A DNA stretch of 8,439 bases from Acinetobacter sp. Lineage in GTDB: Bacteria > Pseudomonadota > Gammaproteobacteria > Pseudomonadales > Moraxellaceae. The position numbers and the translations under genes were made by a program. Below the pieces are notes generated by a model. It saw nothing but the letters and a program-made list of their open reading frames with translations. It made no database searches and was not told the origin of the DNA. Where the stretch lies: contig JASLJB010000297.1 in assembly GCA_030152605.1 (NCBI GenBank), positions 1-8,439 of the forward strand, read 5' to 3'. Shown here one piece after another: positions 5,151 to 8,439 of the stretch; within the stretch, counting starts at the first letter, position 1, and the number at the start of each line of letters is the position of its first letter.

Positions 5151-5711
5151 TTATTTTAGGATGATGGGCAGATCCGAGAGCTCGTTCATGACCGTGGCAT
5201 GTTGTAGTTGATCAAACTCATTGAAGATCCGACCAATTTCATTCACCGCCTCACATACGGACTGCTTGTATTGTCTGTTTCTTAGTGCCGTGATCATCTC
5301 GCTACAAATCGTATCCCAACACTGTTGTGTGGTCAGTTGCTTGATACCGCGATCAATCACGATCTCAACCGTCTGCTCACATAAGTTGAGGTATAACAAC
5401 ACCCCACTGTTATGCTCGGTATCCCAAACACCCAATTCAGCAAATAACTGCTGTGCGCGTAAACGCGTATCCATGTGATAAGCCACTTGGCCTGGTAGAT
5501 GCCCTTCGATCACCACTTGAATCTCACCGACATGATCTTGCTCAGCTTTTTGCACTGCTGCCGCAATATCTTTTTGATCCTGCTGGCTAAAATAGCGCTT
5601 GCTCATCGGTAGATAGAACAAGTGCTTGAGCCAACGTTTTACACTGGGCTGAACCGGATCTTGTAACTTAGGTGTAGTGACAATTTTTGTCGTATCTGTT
5701 GTCGTTACCAT
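5151..5711 (-). CDS. TPM-domain protein, cytoplasmic (second of the pair)
   Basis: The 186-residue protein has no signal peptide and no membrane segment. After a Thr-rich, variable N-terminus (1-35) comes a TPM fold: GEIQVVIEG (62-70), RLRAQQLFAELGVWDTEHNSGVLLYL (83-108) and VEIVIDRGI (115-123), with Asp97, Asn101, Gly103, Asp120 and Arg121 at conserved positions. Plant TPM proteins help photosystem II repair and have been reported as phosphatases. The bacterial role is not settled, so I give no reaction. Its ATG lies inside the end of the upstream tpm gene (ATGGTAA, 7-base overlap), implying translational coupling. The paired arrangement, one exported and one cytosolic TPM protein after lemA, recurs in gamma-proteobacteria. 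Confidence 0.85.
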   Translation of the reverse strand: MVTTTDTTKIVTTPKLQDPVQPSVKRWLKHLFYLPMSKRYFSQQDQKDIAAAVQKAEQDHVGEIQVVIEGHLPGQVAYHMDTRLRAQQLFAELGVWDTEHNSGVLLYLNLCEQTVEIVIDRGIKQLTTQQCWDTICSEMITALRNRQYKQSVCEAVNEIGRIFNEFDQLQHATVMNELSDLPIILK

Positions 5712-6826
5712 GAGCCTGATGCGCCTCCACCGCCAAATCGACCACCGCCGCCGCTAAAGCCGCCACCGCCTCCACGACCTCCACCGCCGCCGCCACGTCC
5801 ACCACCGGACATCAACGCCTGTAGGATCAACTGCGCTAAGGGGGTGACGAGCATAAAGAATAGACCAAAACCGATAAATAAACTGTAGATTACGCCTGAT
5901 CCATAGATCAGTCCTGCAGCAAAACCGGTTACGCCCGCAGTCGCGGCACTGATACGTTTACCGATAAACATCGAGGCAAAAGCACCGATCAAGAAAATCA
6001 CGATCGCTGTGTTAAAAATTTGACCCTGTGCTTGTTCTTTCTGCATCGCATCATGTTGACGCTGTGCCAGATCTTGGGCGGCTTTTTGTGCCACCTCAGG
6101 GTCCATATTCAGGATACGCTCGATCTCGTTCACGCCTTGCTGAATGCCAAGACCATATTGGCCTTCACGAAATGCAGGGGTAATTTGATTGCGGATGATA
6201 CGACCCAAAACGATATCGGGTAGTACGCCTTCAAGCCCATAACCGCTGGCAATATGAATCCGTCGATCGTTGGCTGCAACAGCGATCAGCAAGCCATTGT
6301 CCTGACCTGCTGAACCATATTTCACTTTCTCGGCCAAACGTAAGGCAAAGTCAGCAATGCTCTCTTGGCCTGTGGTCGGGACGATCACGATACCGATTTG
6401 TGCTTTGCCTTGGCGATAGATCTGATCGATTTGCTGTTCCAGACTTTGCTTTTCAGCAGCGCTGAGAATATTGGCCTGATCGACGATCGCGGCGTTGATG
6501 GTGGGTAAAGCCACGATCGGATCAGCACTGCCAGTATCCGCAGTGGCCTGTGCCGAATCGCGTGATCGAGTTGGCTCGGTAGATGAGGACTGAGCCGCAG
6601 CAGTGTTGTTTTGAGAAGTATTTGAGGCTTGGCCCAACGGAGTGGCATGACCCTGCTGCTGCAACTGCTTGAGCAAGACCAAGTCATCGGTTTGCGTGGC
6701 TTCAGTCGCATGCGCAGTCGGCTGTAGCCACATGCTCATCGACAAGACACAAGCGATCAACATCAGTGCTGCTCGGCGCAGACTGGCCCGCGATATGATC
6801 ACGCTCACTTTGCTTAAACTCAACAT
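5705..6826 (-). CDS. TPM-domain (YgcG-type) exported membrane protein with Gly-rich tail
   Basis: The 373-residue protein starts at the ATG at 6826, preceded by AGAAGGG 7 bases upstream. An in-frame ATG at 6847 and TTG at 6865 have no comparable site. A signal peptide spans about 1-40 (Arg-rich start, AALMLIACVLSMSMWL, likely cut after AHA). A low-complexity Gln/Ser/Thr linker follows to about 105. The TPM domain is about 111-237, with ANILSAAEKQSLEQQI, IGIVIVPTTG, GQDNGLLIAVAANDRRIHI and SGYGLEGVLPD. Two or three membrane segments follow (about 270-335). The tail (340-373) is almost only Gly with Arg, Phe and Ser, ending GASGSW. This is the usual layout of YgcG proteins, whose biochemical role is unknown. 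It lies 31 bases after lemA and overlaps the next tpm gene by 7. Confidence 0.88.
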   Translation of the reverse strand: MLSLSKVSVIISRASLRRAALMLIACVLSMSMWLQPTAHATEATQTDDLVLLKQLQQQGHATPLGQASNTSQNNTAAAQSSSTEPTRSRDSAQATADTGSADPIVALPTINAAIVDQANILSAAEKQSLEQQIDQIYRQGKAQIGIVIVPTTGQESIADFALRLAEKVKYGSAGQDNGLLIAVAANDRRIHIASGYGLEGVLPDIVLGRIIRNQITPAFREGQYGLGIQQGVNEIERILNMDPEVAQKAAQDLAQRQHDAMQKEQAQGQIFNTAIVIFLIGAFASMFIGKRISAATAGVTGFAAGLIYGSGVIYSLFIGFGLFFMLVTPLAQLILQALMSGGGRGGGGGGRGGGGGFSGGGGRFGGGGASGSW

Positions 6827-6857
6827 GGCGCTACCCTTCTGTTTCATTTGCAATGAC

Positions 6858-7448
6858 TTATTCAAAGCTCACTGTCGGCGCTTTTTCAGCACCCGCTTCA
6901 GCAGCAAAGTTCGGTTTGGCTTTCATGCCAATCACTTTGGCGGTCATGGCTTGTGGGAACTGACGCACATAGGTGTTGTAGTCCTGAACCGTGGTGATGT
7001 AGCGATTACGCGCGACGGCAATGCGGTTTTCTGTGCCTTCTAGCTGAACCTGTAAATCTCGGAACTGTTCATTGGCTTTGAGATCAGGATAGTTTTCACT
7101 CACCGCCAATAGACGTGATAAGGCACCAGTCATTTGCGATTGCGCTTGTTGGAATTTTTGGAACAGTTCTGGATCTTCAAGCACTTCTTTATCGACTTTT
7201 AAACCTGCGACATTGGCACGTGCTTGGGTGACTTCGGTCAATACAGCTTGTTCATGTTTGGCATAGCCTTTGACCACATTGACGAGGTTGGGCACTAGAT
7301 CGGTACGACGTTGATATTGGTTTTGCACCTCAGCCCATGAAGCAATCACCCCTTCGTCTTTGGCCTGTAACGTATTATAGCCACAGCCTGAGAATAACAG
7401 TGTGCTGGCCAGCGTGGTTGCGATTAAAGTTTTTTTCAAAGAATTCAT
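6858..7448 (-). CDS. lemA: LemA family lipoprotein
   Basis: A 196-residue protein with a lipoprotein signal: MNSLKKTL, a hydrophobic stretch, then LLFSGC with Cys22 as the lipidated residue. Phe at -3 is slightly off the usual lipobox. The mature part is the LemA helical bundle, recognisable from YNTLQAKDEGVIASWAEVQN and then YQRRTDLVPNLVNVVKGYA and the later 'VSENYPDLKANEQFRDLQ'. LemA proteins are membrane-anchored alpha-helical proteins found widely next to TPM genes. Their function is not established. The gene opens a three-gene unit. AGGA lies 7 bases before the ATG. No strong promoter is evident in the 100 bases between it and the rbfA terminator, though the stretch is AT-rich with several TATAAA-like hexamers. 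Confidence 0.93.
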   Translation of the reverse strand: MNSLKKTLIATTLASTLLFSGCGYNTLQAKDEGVIASWAEVQNQYQRRTDLVPNLVNVVKGYAKHEQAVLTEVTQARANVAGLKVDKEVLEDPELFQKFQQAQSQMTGALSRLLAVSENYPDLKANEQFRDLQVQLEGTENRIAVARNRYITTVQDYNTYVRQFPQAMTAKVIGMKAKPNFAAEAGAEKAPTVSFE

Positions 7449-7551
7449 TGATCCGTCCTCAAGTATTTATTTATATTCGACCACATAATAGTGATTTTAA
7501 ACATAATTCTTCTTCAGTTTGTATGATTTGGTATATTTATTCCACAACACC

Positions 7552-7583
7552 GAAAAATAAAAAAGCCACCCGAAGGTGGCTTT
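7552..7583 (-). terminator. Rho-independent terminator of the infB-rbfA transcript
   Basis: AAAGCCACC (7562-7570) and GGTGGCTTT (7575-7583) pair perfectly around CGAA, which reads UUCG, a very stable tetraloop, on the minus-strand RNA. The T-rich run TTTTTTATTTTTC follows on that strand. It lies 35 bases after the rbfA stop and separates ribosome genes from the lemA unit. Confidence 0.95.
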
Positions 7584-7617
7584 GATTTCACATGTAATAT
7601 CACGTGTTAGATCGACA

Positions 7618-8013
7618 TTATTCTTCGTCTTCGCGCTCTGGCAAGTCTTTGACTGCTTCAGCGATTAAACCAAACATATAGTTGCCATAGGCATTGGTTT
7701 TATCATAGTGAAAACGTAGACGTGGTGTCACACGTGTTTTAATGCGACGACTCAATTCTTGACGTAAAAAGCCAGATGCTTTATTTAAAATATCTAAAGT
7801 ATCTTTGTGTGCTTGCTCATTTTGATCATTTTCAAGTTCACGTCCCATCACGGTTACATAGACATCTGCATAACCAAGATCGGGGCTGACTTTGACGCTT
7901 GAGATGGTCACGAGACCACCCAAGCGCGGATCTTTGAGCTCTTGGCGAATCATCTCTGACAACTCACGTTGTACAGAATCACCCATTCGCTTAAGACGCT
8001 GACCACCAGCCAT
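7618..8013 (-). CDS. rbfA: Ribosome-binding factor A (RbfA)
   Basis: The 131-residue single KH-like-domain protein starts MAGGQRLKRMGDSVQRELSE and carries the family stretches ELKDPRLGGLVTIS (25-38), VKVSPDLGYADVYVTV (40-55) and the Ala-Tyr-Gly kink (108-110) that replaces the GxxG of ordinary KH domains. RbfA binds immature 30S subunits near helix 1 of 16S rRNA, aids 5'-end processing and is needed for cold growth. The Glu/Asp-rich C-terminus (LPEREDEE) is the usual disordered tail. Its ATG shares one base with the infB stop (TAATG), so the two are translationally coupled. GGAG (8023-8020) lies 6 bases before the start. Confidence 0.97.
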   Translation of the reverse strand: MAGGQRLKRMGDSVQRELSEMIRQELKDPRLGGLVTISSVKVSPDLGYADVYVTVMGRELENDQNEQAHKDTLDILNKASGFLRQELSRRIKTRVTPRLRFHYDKTNAYGNYMFGLIAEAVKDLPEREDEE

Positions 8014-8439
8014 TAAAGACTCCGTTTAACCATTTGAACACTATAGACTTCGATCTTGTCGAGTTCTTTAATGTCGTTATAACCTTTCACCGCAAGACCA
8101 CATTCGATACCCGCACGGACATCGTCAACGACTTCTTTATAACGGCGTAGTGATTCGAGTTCACCTTGGAATACCACCACGTCATCACGAAGTACGCGAA
8201 TTGGTTTGTTACGGTAGATCGTACCTTCCATGACCATACAACCCGCAGCTGCACCGAACTTACTTGAACGGAACACTTCACGAACTTGCGCAACACCTAG
8301 GATCGTTTCACGATGTTCAGGTGCCAATTTACCGCTCATGGCATCTTTCACGTCATCAATCAATTCATAGATGATGCTGTAGTAACGGATATCGATACCG
8401 TCTTGATCCGACTTTTGACGCGCTGTGGTATCGGCACGG
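8013..8439 (-). CDS. infB: Translation initiation factor IF-2, C-terminal fragment (5' end outside window)
   Basis: The last 141 residues and stop of IF-2 are present; the frame stays open through the right edge. It begins RADTTARQKSDQDGIDIRYY and continues SIIYELIDDVKDAMSGKLAPEHRETILG. This is the end of domain III and its link to the C-terminal beta-barrel, followed by the barrel that binds formylmethionyl-tRNA (GAAAGCMVMEGTIYRNKPIRVLRDDVV.., then the ending KIEVYSVQMVKRSL). IF-2 is the GTPase that places initiator tRNA on the 30S subunit; its G domain is outside the window. infB followed directly by rbfA is the conserved nusA-infB-rbfA order. Confidence 0.97.
   Translation of the reverse strand, partial: RADTTARQKSDQDGIDIRYYSIIYELIDDVKDAMSGKLAPEHRETILGVAQVREVFRSSKFGAAAGCMVMEGTIYRNKPIRVLRDDVVVFQGELESLRRYKEVVDDVRAGIECGLAVKGYNDIKELDKIEVYSVQMVKRSL

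Noticed and set aside
6385..6711. Minus-strand frame of 108 codons inside the exported TPM gene.
   Set aside because: It is a different frame of a gene with clear domain, signal peptide and ribosome site; the peptide is low-complexity Arg/Ser/Pro typical of a shadow frame.
5821..6830. High density of GATC sites (about 19 in 1 kb, against roughly 4 expected by chance).
   Set aside because: Similar enrichment is visible in the oligosaccharyltransferase gene, so it looks like a genome-wide word preference rather than a local control region.
6669..7043. Plus-strand frame of 124 codons across the lemA-tpm junction.
   Set aside because: It is antisense to two well-supported coupled genes and has no ribosome site or family signature.

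Overview
The window looks like a chromosomal segment of a gamma-proteobacterium of the genus Acinetobacter (Moraxellaceae). The evidence is the moderate-to-low GC content, the infB-rbfA pair, a type IV pilin next to a TfpX/TfpZ-type accessory protein and a PglL-type oligosaccharyltransferase, and interspersed 'CTCCCCTAACCCCTC' inverted-repeat elements that I associate with this genus. The species cannot be fixed from the sequence alone. No tRNA, rRNA, CRISPR array or intact insertion sequence was seen.

Left end (1-1600, plus strand): the last 49 codons of a probable LysR-type regulator end at 151, followed by a hairpin terminator. A gene-free stretch (152-553) holds a near-perfect 24-bp palindrome whose arms are DnaA-box-like, then a promoter with an exact 6-1-6 Fur box. 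Next comes an iron-storage pair: bfd (bacterioferritin-associated ferredoxin) and a bacterioferritin subunit. This subunit keeps the haem ligand Met52 but has lost four of the six di-iron ferroxidase ligands. Between them lies a second Fur-box-like site, about 40 nt upstream of a GC hairpin with a U-run. This could be the bfd terminator, the end of a small iron-regulated RNA, or both.

Middle (1600-4946, minus strand): a pilin cassette in the order pilin, TfpZ-like accessory protein, PglL/TfpO-like O-oligosaccharyltransferase. The pilin is processed by prepilin peptidase. The accessory protein probably helps pilin stability or assembly. The oligosaccharyltransferase probably transfers a lipid-linked glycan to the pilin. 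A 380-bp AT-rich, repeat-bearing gap separates the pilin from the other two genes. A bidirectional terminator at about 1541-1576 serves both bfr and the cassette.

Right end (5100-8439, minus strand): a compact lemA-tpm-tpm operon encodes a LemA lipoprotein, a secreted/membrane TPM protein with a glycine-rich tail, and a cytoplasmic TPM protein. It ends in a terminator at 5101-5131. Upstream of it are rbfA (30S ribosome maturation factor) and the 3' end of infB (initiation factor IF-2), overlapping by one base and closed by a UUCG-loop terminator. The pilin cassette therefore sits between conserved housekeeping genes, which fits exchange of surface-antigen genes at a fixed locus.
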